Shown: piece after piece, positions 36,443 through 44,419 of the stretch
How positions within the stretch are numbered: the first letter of the stretch is position 1
How the letters are laid out: every line of letters begins with the position of its first letter
Origin: SFLA01 sp964485815
GTDB lineage: Bacteria > Bacillota > Clostridia > Oscillospirales > CAG-382
Assembly: GCA_964485815.1 (NCBI GenBank)
Contig: CAZAJX010000003.1
Span: 1-64,000 of the forward strand
Length of the DNA: 64,000 nt
Direction: 5' to 3'
Made by a program: the position numbers and the translations under genes
Notes under the pieces: model-generated
Seen by the model: only the letters and a program-made list of their open reading frames with translations
Databases searched by the model: none
Told to the model about the DNA's origin: nothing

Positions 36443-36573
36443 GTTTTTAATGAGGAATGAGGAATGCGACGCGCCGCGAATGCGACGCTAAATGAGGAAT
36501 TTCGGAAGCTTTTTGCGAGGCAGCGCAAAAAGCCACCATCATTCATCATTTATCATTTATCATTCATCATTTC
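36443..36573. repeat. Family A palindromic repeat in a leader
   Basis: Left heptamers follow GTTTTTAATGAGG (36443 on); then a GACGCG hairpin, a TTTTTGCG/CGCAAAAA hairpin (36511-36531), and right heptamers CATTCATCATTTATC. It lies between the promoter and start codon of the first surface protein, so it must be transcribed. Confidence 0.78.
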
Positions 36574-36601
36574 CACGTTGTGTTCAAAAAGGAGTAAAAC
36601 A

Positions 36602-37921
36602 ATGAAAAAAAGAATCTTAAGCGTACTTATCGTTCTTGCCGTTGTTTGCGCTTTGTTTGCGATTCCCGCAGATGCAAAGGCAAACGTAACCAAGGTTTGG
36701 TTTGAGGGCGATAACGTAGCAGTCCGCGCAGGCGCAGACCTTTCCCTTCTTTGCGATAACAAGATCCTTTCCGATGAAAATGCGGAAGCAAAGGATTTTA
36801 AAAAGGACGGTATCGTGCTGGTGCAGAACACCAATATGCACGACACGGAAAACCTCACCCGCGCAACTATGTATATTGAATTGGATTCTCTCCAGAATAT
36901 CGATTCCGTTTACATCACATGGTACGTTTTCTATAACGCAATTATCGCTTTGCCTGATCAGAATACCCTCATTATCGGCTATTCCGCAGACGGCGAAAAC
37001 TATAACGAGATCGGTGCATACACTTTCGAGGGCGAGGCTGATCCCGAAACCTCCTCTCAGCTTGAAACCACTATCAGACTGGGTCAGACCGTAAAGGCAA
37101 AATACGTTTCCGTTTCCTTTGAATTCGGACCTTACGATGAGCCTACCTGGTACTGTCCCGTTCTGGAATGGGTCGGCTTTACCGAAGTCGGCGCAGGTGT
37201 GATGAGCGACGAAGTTCTGGACGGCGGCTATGACGAAGTAAGTCAGGACAACACTCCTCTTGATCAGATCGATCCTATCGTAGAAATTCCCGAAGGACAC
37301 GTAGCACTCAAGCACGCCAAGTTCAACACCTCCATCACCACCGGTTCTTACACTATCATTACCGATCCCGCAACCATGCAGGACTTTAACGTTAAGTGGA
37401 CCTCCTGCGCACTTATCAGACCTACCGAAACCGAAGGCGTTTACGAGGTAGTGGCAGTTGAGTGGGTAAACGGAAGCGAAACCTTTGTTTTTGCCGATGC
37501 GGCAGAGGGTGATATGGTTCTTTCCGTTCACGGCGATGACGATACCGACGGAACCAAGGCAAACAGACTTGCTCTCAACGCCCTCGTTCCCGGCGATACC
37601 GTTACATTTGCAGGCTATGATTTCGCAGAACAGTCCTTTGAAAGAGGCGCGGTTGTTTACTTTATAGATAACACCGCCGCTCCCGATAACGGCGAAGCTT
37701 CCGAAGAGCCCTCCGATGACGTTTCCGAAGAGCCTTCCGATGAATCCGAACCCGCAGAAGAGTCCGAAGAAGATACCTCCGTTCCCGCAACCAACAATTC
37801 CGACGCTGCTTCCGATAAGGAAGACGGCGGCAACACCGGTCTTATTATCGGTATCGTTGTAGCAGTGATCGCAGCAGCTGCCGTTGTAGTGGTTATCGTT
37901 GTTGTAAAGAAAAAGAAATAA
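36602..37921 (+). CDS. Surface protein paralog 1, C-terminal membrane anchor
   Basis: This 439-residue protein has a Sec signal peptide (residues 1-25, cleavage near ADAKA), a beta-rich extracellular part of about 340 residues, a Glu/Ser/Pro-rich linker with EEPSDE repeats, the NNSD-SDKE segment, one C-terminal helix (about 412-435) and a KKKK tail. The early SLQNIDSVYITWYVFYNA segment recalls discoidin-like carbohydrate-binding folds, but I cannot name the domain. It is 127 bp upstream of a paralog with the same layout. AAAAAGGAG precedes the start. Confidence 0.78.
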   Translation: MKKRILSVLIVLAVVCALFAIPADAKANVTKVWFEGDNVAVRAGADLSLLCDNKILSDENAEAKDFKKDGIVLVQNTNMHDTENLTRATMYIELDSLQNIDSVYITWYVFYNAIIALPDQNTLIIGYSADGENYNEIGAYTFEGEADPETSSQLETTIRLGQTVKAKYVSVSFEFGPYDEPTWYCPVLEWVGFTEVGAGVMSDEVLDGGYDEVSQDNTPLDQIDPIVEIPEGHVALKHAKFNTSITTGSYTIITDPATMQDFNVKWTSCALIRPTETEGVYEVVAVEWVNGSETFVFADAAEGDMVLSVHGDDDTDGTKANRLALNALVPGDTVTFAGYDFAEQSFERGAVVYFIDNTAAPDNGEASEEPSDDVSEEPSDESEPAEESEEDTSVPATNNSDAASDKEDGGNTGLIIGIVVAVIAAAAVVVVIVVVKKKK

Positions 37922-37939
37922 TACTAAAATATAAACGAA

Positions 37940-37970
37940 AATGTCCGTAAAACACGGACATTTTTGTTTT
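37940..37970 (+). terminator. Terminator between the surface protein paralogs
   Basis: AATGTCCGT/ACGGACATT stem (37940-37962) with a T-rich tail. Confidence 0.88.
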
Positions 37971-37975
37971 TGTTG

Positions 37976-38004
37976 TTGACTTTCCGCCGCAAATAGTGTA
38001 TAAT
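37976..38004 (+). promoter_or_regulatory. Promoter of surface protein paralog 2
   Basis: TTGACT (37976-37981), 17-bp spacer, TATAAT (37999-38004), right after the preceding terminator. Confidence 0.88.
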
Positions 38005-38046
38005 CACTTCACCAAGATAATATTTTTTTAAAGGAGCAAAATCCAA

Positions 38047-39333
38047 ATGAAAAAGCTTTTATGCGCAATTCTTGCAGTTGCTCTCGTTTCAGTTCTTTTT
38101 CTGATACCCGCAGCAGCAGAAACAAACGTTGTATCCGTTGAATTCAAGGGCGATTATATTAAGCCTCTCGCAGCAGACGATCCCGCTCAGCTTTACGACG
38201 GCACTGTGCTTTCTGATGCAGACGCAGCAGAAGGCGACTTTAACAAAGCAGGTATCTTCCTTGTTCAGAACACCAACTGCACTTCCGAAGAGCCCTCCGA
38301 ATGCACCATCGTTTTCGAGCTTGATTCTCTCCAGAGCATCGATACCGTTTACATCAACTGGTACGTATATTGTAACGCAATGATCGGTCTTCCCCAGGAT
38401 AACGCGCTTATCGTAGGTACCTCCAAGGACGGCGTTTCTTTCAATGAAATCCCTTGGACTATGGAAGGCGAAGTTGACCTTACCGCTTCCTATCAGATCG
38501 AAACCGTTGTTGATCTCGGCGCTCCCGTAGACGCAAAGTACGTTTCCGTATCCTTCTTCATGGGCCCCAACGGTCAGGGTTGGGATAAGGTTTCCTGGGA
38601 ATGGATCGGCCTTACCGAGCTTGGCGCAGGCCTTAAGTCCGAACAGGGCGACAACAAGTACAATGAAGTAAGCCAGGAAGAATCCGTAGACCTCGACACT
38701 ATCGAGCCTATCGTTGAAATTCCCCAGGGCGCAAGCTACATCAAGCACGTTCCCTTCAACAAGTCTATCGTAACCGATTCCAACACCATCATCACCGACC
38801 CCACCAACCTCGCTACATACAACGTAGCTTGGTCCGGCTGCGTACTTCTCAGACCTACCGAAACCGAAGGTCAGTACTCCGTAGTAGAAGTTTATACCGG
38901 CACCGGCGACTATGAATTCGCATTTGCAGACGTTCAGGAAGGCGATATCGCTCTCGCAGTTCACGGCGAAAGCACCGAGCCCGCAGCAAACAAGGCAGCG
39001 CTCACTGCTCTCGTTGCAGGCGACATCGTATACTTCGCAGGCTACAACTTCGCAGAACAGACTCACGAAACCGGCGCAGTAGTTTACTACGCAGTTCCCG
39101 CTGAACAGCCCGACGAACCCTCCGAAGAACCTTCTGATGAGCCCTCCGAAGAACCCTCCGAAGAGCCTTCCGAAGAGTCCGAAGAAGACACTTCCGTTCC
39201 CGCAACCAACAATTCCGATGATACTTCCGATAAGGAAGGCGGCAACACCGGTCTTATCATCGGTATCGTAGTAGCAGTAGTTGTTATTGCAGTTGTTGCA
39301 GTAGTAGTTGTTGTTGCAAAGAAAAAGAAGTAA
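38047..39333 (+). CDS. Surface protein paralog 2, C-terminal membrane anchor
   Basis: This 428-residue protein repeats the layout of paralog 1: signal peptide (1-22), beta-rich domain with SLQSIDTVYINWYVYCNA, a domain with EPIVEIPQG and LLRPTETEGQYS, an acidic EEPSEEPSEEPSEES linker, NNSDDTSDKEGG, a C-terminal helix and a KKKK tail. Codons are strongly biased (GCA, AAC, TTC, CGT-poor), which suggests very high expression. It has its own promoter, AAAGGAG site and terminator. No sortase motif is present; the anchor is the helix. Confidence 0.8.
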   Translation: MKKLLCAILAVALVSVLFLIPAAAETNVVSVEFKGDYIKPLAADDPAQLYDGTVLSDADAAEGDFNKAGIFLVQNTNCTSEEPSECTIVFELDSLQSIDTVYINWYVYCNAMIGLPQDNALIVGTSKDGVSFNEIPWTMEGEVDLTASYQIETVVDLGAPVDAKYVSVSFFMGPNGQGWDKVSWEWIGLTELGAGLKSEQGDNKYNEVSQEESVDLDTIEPIVEIPQGASYIKHVPFNKSIVTDSNTIITDPTNLATYNVAWSGCVLLRPTETEGQYSVVEVYTGTGDYEFAFADVQEGDIALAVHGESTEPAANKAALTALVAGDIVYFAGYNFAEQTHETGAVVYYAVPAEQPDEPSEEPSDEPSEEPSEEPSEESEEDTSVPATNNSDDTSDKEGGNTGLIIGIVVAVVVIAVVAVVVVVAKKKK

Positions 39334-39336
39334 TAA

Positions 39337-39420
39337 AACACCCCAAAAAAGGTTTTTAGGTGTGTAATGCGTAACGGACGAAAGTGTTCTGTTAAAAACG
39401 CTTTTTCGGGAATCCCGAAA
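39337..39420. repeat. Family B-type repeat
   Basis: CACCCCAAAAAAGGTTTTT (39342 on) to ACGCTTTTTCGGGA-TCCCG. It shares its ends and the CGTAAC(G/A)GACGAAA middle with 768-865. Confidence 0.6.
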
Positions 39421-39465
39421 TAAAACACTCCCAAAAATAACAAAGGGAAACTACAAATTAACATA

Positions 39466-39500
39466 GAACAGAAAAGTCCGTTAAACGGACTTTTCTGTTC
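39466..39500. terminator. Long perfect hairpin before the GlpA-like gene
   Basis: GAACAGAAAAGTCCGTT pairs with AACGGACTTTTCTGTTC in a 17-bp perfect stem. It can end transcription from the surface protein; it lacks a long T-tract outside the stem, so efficiency is uncertain. Confidence 0.6.
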
Positions 39501-39513
39501 TTGGGGGATTAAA

Positions 39514-40923
39514 ATGTTTGACGTTATAATTATCGGCGGCGGTGTTATCGGATCAGCCGCGGCGTATGAACTTACAAAATATAATCTTCGCGTGGCGCTG
39601 TTTGAGAAAGAAAACGATATCGCCACGGGCACCACAAAAGCAAATTCCGCAATAATCCACGCAGGGTACGATCCCGTGCCCGGCTCACTTACCGCCCGTC
39701 TTAACGTGCGGGGAAACGAGCTTGCCCACGAGATCTGCAAAAAGCTGGACGTTCCCTTCAAGGAAACCGGCTCGGTCGTTTGCGCCTTCGGCGAGGAGGA
39801 CGATGAAACCGTAAAAGAGCTGTATGCCCGCGGTGTGGAAAACGGCGTTCCGGGGCTTCGTATTTTAAATAAGGACGAGCTTCGCGCCCTCGAGCCCAAT
39901 ATATCCGATGAGGCGACCTCTGCCCTTTACGCTCCCACGGCGGGAATTATCTCCCCTTGGGAATACGCCCTCGCTTTTGCGGAAACGGCGGTGGTAAACG
40001 GGCTTGAACTGCACCTTAACGAAGGGGTTACGGATATAAAGGAAAACACGGTCATTACCGAAAAAGGCGAGTACAAGGCAAAATTCATCGTTGCGGCGGC
40101 AGGCGTTAACTGCGCCGAGGTAGAAGGCTTCGTGCGTGAGCCCGATTACGTTTTGAAGCCCAACAGAGGCGAATACTTCCTGCTGGATAAAACCGCTTTC
40201 GGTATCGTAAACACCGTGGTGTTCCAATGCCCCAATAAAAACGGCAAGGGCGTGCTTATCTCTCCCACCGTCCACGGAAATATTATCGTCGGTCCCAATG
40301 CGGAAGCCGCTTCGGATAAAACGGATATTTCCACCACGGCGCAGGGGCTGGATTTCGTCCGCAACGCCGCTTACAAAAGCGTGCCCACACTCAATCTTTC
40401 CACCAACATACGCAATTTCGCAGGTATGCGCGCAAATACAAATAACGAAGATTTTATCATACGTTTTGTTTCCCCCTGCTTCCTTTCTCTTGCAGGCATA
40501 AAATCCCCCGGTCTTGCATCCGCCCCCGCTATCGCAGAGTACGTGTGCGAGCTGCTGGGTGAAGCAGGACTTACCTTAAACAAAAAAGAATCCTATACGG
40601 ATTCCCGTTCGGTCATCCGCTTCAAGGAGCTTTCTGCGGAAGAAAAGAACGCTCTCATTAAAAAAGACCCCGCATACGGCAGAGTTATTTGCCGTTGCGA
40701 AACAATAACCGAGGGCGAGATAAACGCCACCTTCAAAACCCCCATTCCCCCCGTCAGCATAGACGGAGTAAAGCGCCGCTGTAACGCGGGTATGGGCAGA
40801 TGTCAGGGCGGTTTCTGCGCACCCAGAGTTCTGGATATTATTCACAAACACACAGGTATCCCCAAGGAAAAGATATTAAAGGACAAAGCGGGCAGTTACG
40901 TGCTTTCGGGAGGTGCGCTATGA
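39514..40923 (+). CDS. FAD-dependent dehydrogenase, GlpA-like, with [2Fe-2S]-type C-terminus
   Basis: This 469-residue protein has an N-terminal FAD-binding GGGVIGSAAAYELTKY, a DAO-type domain with NSAIIHAGYDPVPGSL, and a C-terminal BFD-like cysteine region (CRCETITEGEI, and CNAGMGRCQGGFC). It fits the anaerobic glycerol-3-phosphate dehydrogenase large subunit or the related two-component FAD dehydrogenases. It overlaps the next gene by 4 bp (ATGA). No glpK or glpF is nearby, so the substrate is inferred only from family. Confidence 0.88.
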   Translation: MFDVIIIGGGVIGSAAAYELTKYNLRVALFEKENDIATGTTKANSAIIHAGYDPVPGSLTARLNVRGNELAHEICKKLDVPFKETGSVVCAFGEEDDETVKELYARGVENGVPGLRILNKDELRALEPNISDEATSALYAPTAGIISPWEYALAFAETAVVNGLELHLNEGVTDIKENTVITEKGEYKAKFIVAAAGVNCAEVEGFVREPDYVLKPNRGEYFLLDKTAFGIVNTVVFQCPNKNGKGVLISPTVHGNIIVGPNAEAASDKTDISTTAQGLDFVRNAAYKSVPTLNLSTNIRNFAGMRANTNNEDFIIRFVSPCFLSLAGIKSPGLASAPAIAEYVCELLGEAGLTLNKKESYTDSRSVIRFKELSAEEKNALIKKDPAYGRVICRCETITEGEINATFKTPIPPVSIDGVKRRCNAGMGRCQGGFCAPRVLDIIHKHTGIPKEKILKDKAGSYVLSGGAL

Positions 40924-42161
40924 GAGATGTTATAGTTATCGGCGGCGGTCCCGCAGGTCTTGCGGCGGCTGTAAGCGCCAGAGATAACGGCGCATCGGAT
41001 GTTCTCATTATCGAGCGCGACACCTGCCTTGGCGGAATACTCAACCAGTGCATACACAACGGATTCGGACTCCACCGCTTCAAAGAGGAGCTTTCGGGAC
41101 CCGAGTACGCTTCCCGTTTTACCGAAAACCTTGAAAATATCGAGGTTTTAACGGACACGATGGTACTTGAGGTCACCTCTGACCGTATCGTGCGTGCCGT
41201 CAGCCGTGAGCAGGGCTATGTCGAGCTCAAAGCAAAGGCAATCGTTCTCGCAATGGGATGCAGAGAGCGTACCAGAGGTGCAATTTCTATCCCCGGCGAC
41301 AGACCCGCAGGTGTTTACACCGCAGGTGCCGCCCAGAGATACCTTAATATCGAAGGATATATGGTGGGCAAAAACGCTGTCATTCTCGGCTCGGGCGATA
41401 TCGGTCTTATAATGGCGCGCCGTATGACACTTGAAGGCGCAAAGGTGCACGCCTGCGTGGAATTAATGCCTTATTCCGGCGGACTTACCAGAAATATCGT
41501 GCAGTGTCTTAACGATTTCGATATTCCCCTTTATCTTTCCCATACCATCACCCGCATCCACGGCAAAAACCGTGTGGAGGGTGTAACGATCGCCAAGGTG
41601 GGACCCGACCGCAAGCCTATAGCGGGCACGGAATTTGATATCGAGTGCGATACGGTGCTTCTTTCCGTAGGTCTTATCCCCGAAAACGAGCTTACCCGCG
41701 GCGCGGGAATCCCCATCGACCGCCGTACCAACGGAGCCTTCGTTTATGAAAATATGGAAACCCTTTGCGAAGGCATTTTCGCTTGCGGTAACGTGGTCCA
41801 CGTTCACGATCTGGTGGATTACGTTTCTGCGGAGAGCGAGCGTGCAGGCGCAGCCGCCGCAAAATACGCTTTGGGCGACAAGGCTTCCGGCAGAGTTATC
41901 ACCGTGGAAAACGGCGAGGGCGTTTCCTACACCGTTCCTCAATACATCCGTCCCGAAAACTGCGATAAGACAGCTTCCTTGTTCTTCCGTGTGCGCAACG
42001 TATACCGCAACAAGCGTATCGTGGTAAAAGACGGTGAGCGTGAGGTGGTGTCCTTTAAGAGAGAGCATCTCGCCCCCGGCGAAATGGAAATTATACCCGT
42101 TCCCGTCGCCCTTATGGGGGATGCGGAGCGTCTTACCGTTTCCATAGAGGAGGTAGAGTAA
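40920..42161 (+). CDS. NAD(P)/FAD-dependent oxidoreductase, GlpB-like partner
   Basis: This 413-residue protein is a pyridine-nucleotide-disulphide-type reductase: FAD site VIGGGPAGLAAAVSARDNG at the N-terminus, CLGGILNQCIHNGFGL after it, NAD site AVILGSGDIGLIMARRM near residue 160, and FACGNVVHVHDLVDYVSAES. Together with the upstream gene and the DUF1667 gene it makes a three-gene redox complex like GlpABC. Start at 40920 is set by the ATGA overlap and GGGAGGTGC site. Confidence 0.9.
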   Translation: MRDVIVIGGGPAGLAAAVSARDNGASDVLIIERDTCLGGILNQCIHNGFGLHRFKEELSGPEYASRFTENLENIEVLTDTMVLEVTSDRIVRAVSREQGYVELKAKAIVLAMGCRERTRGAISIPGDRPAGVYTAGAAQRYLNIEGYMVGKNAVILGSGDIGLIMARRMTLEGAKVHACVELMPYSGGLTRNIVQCLNDFDIPLYLSHTITRIHGKNRVEGVTIAKVGPDRKPIAGTEFDIECDTVLLSVGLIPENELTRGAGIPIDRRTNGAFVYENMETLCEGIFACGNVVHVHDLVDYVSAESERAGAAAAKYALGDKASGRVITVENGEGVSYTVPQYIRPENCDKTASLFFRVRNVYRNKRIVVKDGEREVVSFKREHLAPGEMEIIPVPVALMGDAERLTVSIEEVE

Positions 42162-42162
42162 A

Positions 42163-42504
42163 ATGGCAAATATAGTATGTATAGTCTGCCCCAAGGGATG
42201 CCGTCTTACCGTAGACGACAAAACCTTTGAGGTTACGGGCAACAACTGTCCCAGAGGCGCCGCCTACGGCAAAACCGAGCTTACCTCTCCCACCCGTGTG
42301 ATCACCTCTACCGTAAAGGTGGAAAACGGCGATATATGCAGATGCCCCGTCCGCACCAAGGGCGCTGTCCCCAAGGGCAAAATGTTTGATATTATGGCGG
42401 CAATAAGAGAGGTTACCCTCGTGTCCCCCGTAAAGATCGGCGACGTGGTCATTCAAAACGTCTGCGATACGGGAATAGACGTTATTGCTACAAGAAATAT
42501 ATAG
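42163..42504 (+). CDS. DUF1667 cysteine-rich subunit
   Basis: This 113-residue protein has a CIVCPKGC motif at its start, a second NNCPRGAAYG cysteine, and CRCPVRTKGAVP. DUF1667 proteins form a small iron-sulphur-type subunit with the two upstream FAD enzymes. It starts 1 bp after the GlpB-like stop; AGGAGGTAGAG overlaps that gene's end. Confidence 0.92.
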   Translation: MANIVCIVCPKGCRLTVDDKTFEVTGNNCPRGAAYGKTELTSPTRVITSTVKVENGDICRCPVRTKGAVPKGKMFDIMAAIREVTLVSPVKIGDVVIQNVCDTGIDVIATRNI

Positions 42505-42510
42505 TAAAAA

Positions 42511-42535
42511 ATCCGTGGGAAACCACGGATTTTTT
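42511..42535 (+). terminator. Terminator after the DUF1667 gene
   Basis: ATCCGTGG/CCACGGAT stem plus T-tract; the tail is the left edge of a family A repeat. Confidence 0.88.
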
Positions 42536-42612
42536 AATGAGGAATGATAAATGATAAATGAGAAATGATGGGAGTTTTTTGCACCGCAAAAAACAAATTT
42601 GTAATTTTTAAT
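42535..42612. repeat. Family A repeat, right arm missing
   Basis: Left heptamers AATGAGGAATGATAAATG and a central TTTTTTGC-ACC-GCAAAAAA hairpin are present, but only a degenerate TTTTTAATG end follows. This looks like a half copy ending in the convergent lipoprotein gene's 3' flank. Confidence 0.7.
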
Positions 42613-42614
42613 GA

Positions 42615-43133
42615 CTATTCTTTTACGGTTAAACTTGCTACGATGGTATCGGATTTTTCCTTGATGGAATCATAATATTCGGGCAGGGTGGTAACCAACA
42701 CCCAGGCGCAGATATCGCTTTCGGGAATATCTACCAGATAACATACGTAGTAGTTTTCATCCCCGTCCAGCACGGCGGAAAAGACTGTGCGGATAATGGT
42801 TTTGCCGTTTTCCGTTTTCTTGGTTTCCTCTTCAAGAACCTCGGTGTCTTCTCTGCGGGTGAAAATATCCTCGTTTTGCAGAGAATATATCTCCTCGGGA
42901 GTTATATCGCCCAGCTCTTCGTAGGTAAAGGGCATTACGCTGATATAGGTTTTGTAATTGGTTATCTGCAGGCTCCATTCGCCGCCGGTGTCCTCTGTAA
43001 ATCCTTCGTCTGCGGTTATAACCATATTATAATCCGCCACTTCAAAATCCTTGGGCGCGGGGTTGAACAAAGAGCATCCCGCCGCGGATAATACCACGCA
43101 TAAAATCAATGATAATATAAGTGCTTTTTTCAT
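42615..43133 (-). CDS. Lipoprotein, repressed by the XRE switch
   Basis: This 172-residue protein has a signal peptide with lipobox SAAGC (mature Cys at about 20). The body contains ADEGFTEDTGGEWSLQITNY and is beta-rich, like PsbP/DUF1795-type extracellular lipoproteins; no function is known. It overlaps the upstream membrane gene by 4 bp and shares its XRE-controlled promoter. Confidence 0.78.
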   Translation of the reverse strand: MKKALILSLILCVVLSAAGCSLFNPAPKDFEVADYNMVITADEGFTEDTGGEWSLQITNYKTYISVMPFTYEELGDITPEEIYSLQNEDIFTRREDTEVLEEETKKTENGKTIIRTVFSAVLDGDENYYVCYLVDIPESDICAWVLVTTLPEYYDSIKEKSDTIVASLTVKE

Positions 43134-43756
43134 TGTTGTACTTCCTCTGTGTCGGGCGTAGCTTCGGGAGCTTCTGCGGGTTCGGAAACCTCTGCGGGTT
43201 CGGCAGCTACGGCTTCAAACTCTGTAACAGGTGCTTCCTCGGGCAAAATTTTAAGCTTGCGGTGGGCAATAATACCCATAACGAGATAGTATATGACCCA
43301 AGCGTGGAATACAATATCCACTATGCCGTCAGCGGCAATGCCGTTAAATATCAACATTCCCACGGTGTCCAGCCCAAAGAAAACAAGGGCAAAAATAAGC
43401 CAGCCCACGCGGTTTTTCCTTGACATAAACCAAGCAAGCAGATACAAAGAAGTAAGTATTATCGCAAATATGAGCAGGGCTACGAACAGAGATTTATCGT
43501 AAAAAATATAATTCTCCAAAGGTTCAGCATAAAACTCGGGAGGCAAAAGTCCGCACTGGACCATTCCTATGGTTGTCAAAAAATAGGGAATAAATGCGGA
43601 AAAAAGGAAATATGTATCAGATCCGCTTACGATCAGGAACATATTTATCGCCGTGGCAATAACCACAAGCAGCAGATTTGCTCTGGACGCATTGTATTTG
43701 CGCTCATAATTCTGGCGAGGCGTTAACGAAACACCCTGATTAAATAACTTTGACAT
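43130..43756 (-). CDS. Four-helix membrane protein, controlled by the XRE switch
   Basis: This 208-residue protein is not recognised. It has four to five hydrophobic segments (about 24-160) with RKNRVGW between the third and fourth, and a C-terminal Glu/Ala/Pro tail with repeated EPAEV/EPAEA. It starts ATG at 43756 after AAAAAGGAG. Its promoter carries an operator for the divergent regulator. Confidence 0.72.
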   Translation of the reverse strand: MSKLFNQGVSLTPRQNYERKYNASRANLLLVVIATAINMFLIVSGSDTYFLFSAFIPYFLTTIGMVQCGLLPPEFYAEPLENYIFYDKSLFVALLIFAIILTSLYLLAWFMSRKNRVGWLIFALVFFGLDTVGMLIFNGIAADGIVDIVFHAWVIYYLVMGIIAHRKLKILPEEAPVTEFEAVAAEPAEVSEPAEAPEATPDTEEVQQ

Positions 43757-43822
43757 TTTTTAAAAACTCCTTTTTAAAATAAAACGGTTTGTTTATCTTA
43801 TTATAACAAACAATCACAAACC

Positions 43823-43851
43823 ATTATACTCAATATATTGAGTATTGTCAA
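43823..43851 (-). promoter_or_regulatory. Promoter of the membrane protein-lipoprotein operon
   Basis: On the minus strand consensus TTGACA (43851-43846), 17-bp spacer, TATAAT (43828-43823). The spacer is almost wholly filled by an 18-bp perfect palindrome, so bound regulator would block RNA polymerase. Confidence 0.88.
43827..43844. promoter_or_regulatory. Palindromic operator TACTCAATATATTGAGTA
   Basis: A perfect 18-bp palindrome lies between the -35 and -10 boxes of the minus-strand promoter. Its right half supplies TTGAGT (43838-43843), which with TATGTT (43861-43866) forms a second promoter facing the XRE gene at 17-bp spacing. An extra half site, TTGAGTA, is at 43856-43862. The likely binder is the adjacent 66-residue XRE protein. 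Confidence 0.8.
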
Positions 43852-43887
43852 GAGGTTGAGTATGTTAAAATCATTTCGGTGATAAAA

Positions 43888-44088
43888 ATGATTTCATATA
43901 GACCGTTTTACGAAACTCTGTATAAGAAAAACATTACGGAATATCATTTGATTTTTAAGCAAGGATTTTCCGCAAACACCCTGCACCGTATTAAAAAAGG
44001 CGAAGCGATCAGCACAAAGACGCTGGATGCCCTTTGCTACGTTCTGGATTGCAAGGTAGAAGAAATTATTGAATTTGTAAAAGAATAA
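43888..44088 (+). CDS. XRE-family (Cro/CI) transcriptional regulator
   Basis: This 66-residue protein is a single HTH domain: YRPFYETLYKKNITEYHLI, the recognition-type SANTLHRIKKGEAISTKTLD, and the closing LDALCYVLDCKVEEIIEF, which is standard for small Cro/CI regulators. The ATG at 43888 is used; a GTG three codons upstream is also possible. It sits divergent to the operon ending at 42615, with a shared operator between, so autoregulation plus repression of that operon is the natural model. Confidence 0.9.
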   Translation: MISYRPFYETLYKKNITEYHLIFKQGFSANTLHRIKKGEAISTKTLDALCYVLDCKVEEIIEFVKE

Positions 44089-44419
44089 GTTTTTTGCGGA
44101 GCAAAAAACCGAAATAACCGTTTTCGAAACGCAACGTCTGTAGTAGCCGTGGCTTGGAATGAGCGATGGTAAAACGCTGTAGAAAACGTTCTTTACGAGC
44201 GTGCTGTAGTAATCTACAGCTAGCGAAGTAAAGACGTTTAAAAAACGCAAATAAAAAGAAAATTCCGTAGAATTTGTTTTCTACGGAATTTTTACACTAT
44301 AATATATGCTGTGGGGAGCGGGACGTCGAGGCGCCGTCCCCTACATTCGGTGCAGAACCTTACTACATATTAATCTTTTTTGCGTTTTTGCTCTACAGTG
44401 TTTTACCGAGCGACTAATC
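44089..44419 (-). repeat. Composite 3' module D, copy 2
   Basis: Gene-free between the XRE stop and the dehydrogenase 1 stop. Read on the minus strand from the dehydrogenase stop: GATTAGTCGCTCGGTAAAA (44419-44401), a CAAAAACGCAAAAA block, TGTAGGGGACGG REP-like unit (44345-44310), a TTCCGTAGAA hairpin, TTTGCGTTTTTT, AGCTGTAGATTACTACAG (44221-44203), TTTTACCATCGCTCATTCC, CGGCTACTACAGACGTT and a GGTTTTTTGCTCC end. Copy 3 at 48932-49350 has the same order in the opposite orientation. Confidence 0.85.
44260..44295. terminator. Terminator within module D copy 2
   Basis: AAATTCCGTAGAA/TTCTACGGAATTT (44260-44291) with A- and T-tracts on both sides can act for dehydrogenase 1 on the minus strand and for the XRE gene on the plus strand. 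Confidence 0.82.

Noticed and set aside
39466..39500. The 17-bp perfect hairpin as an attachment site for an integrated element.
   Set aside because: No integrase gene lies near and no second copy was seen; a terminator or protein-binding site is simpler.
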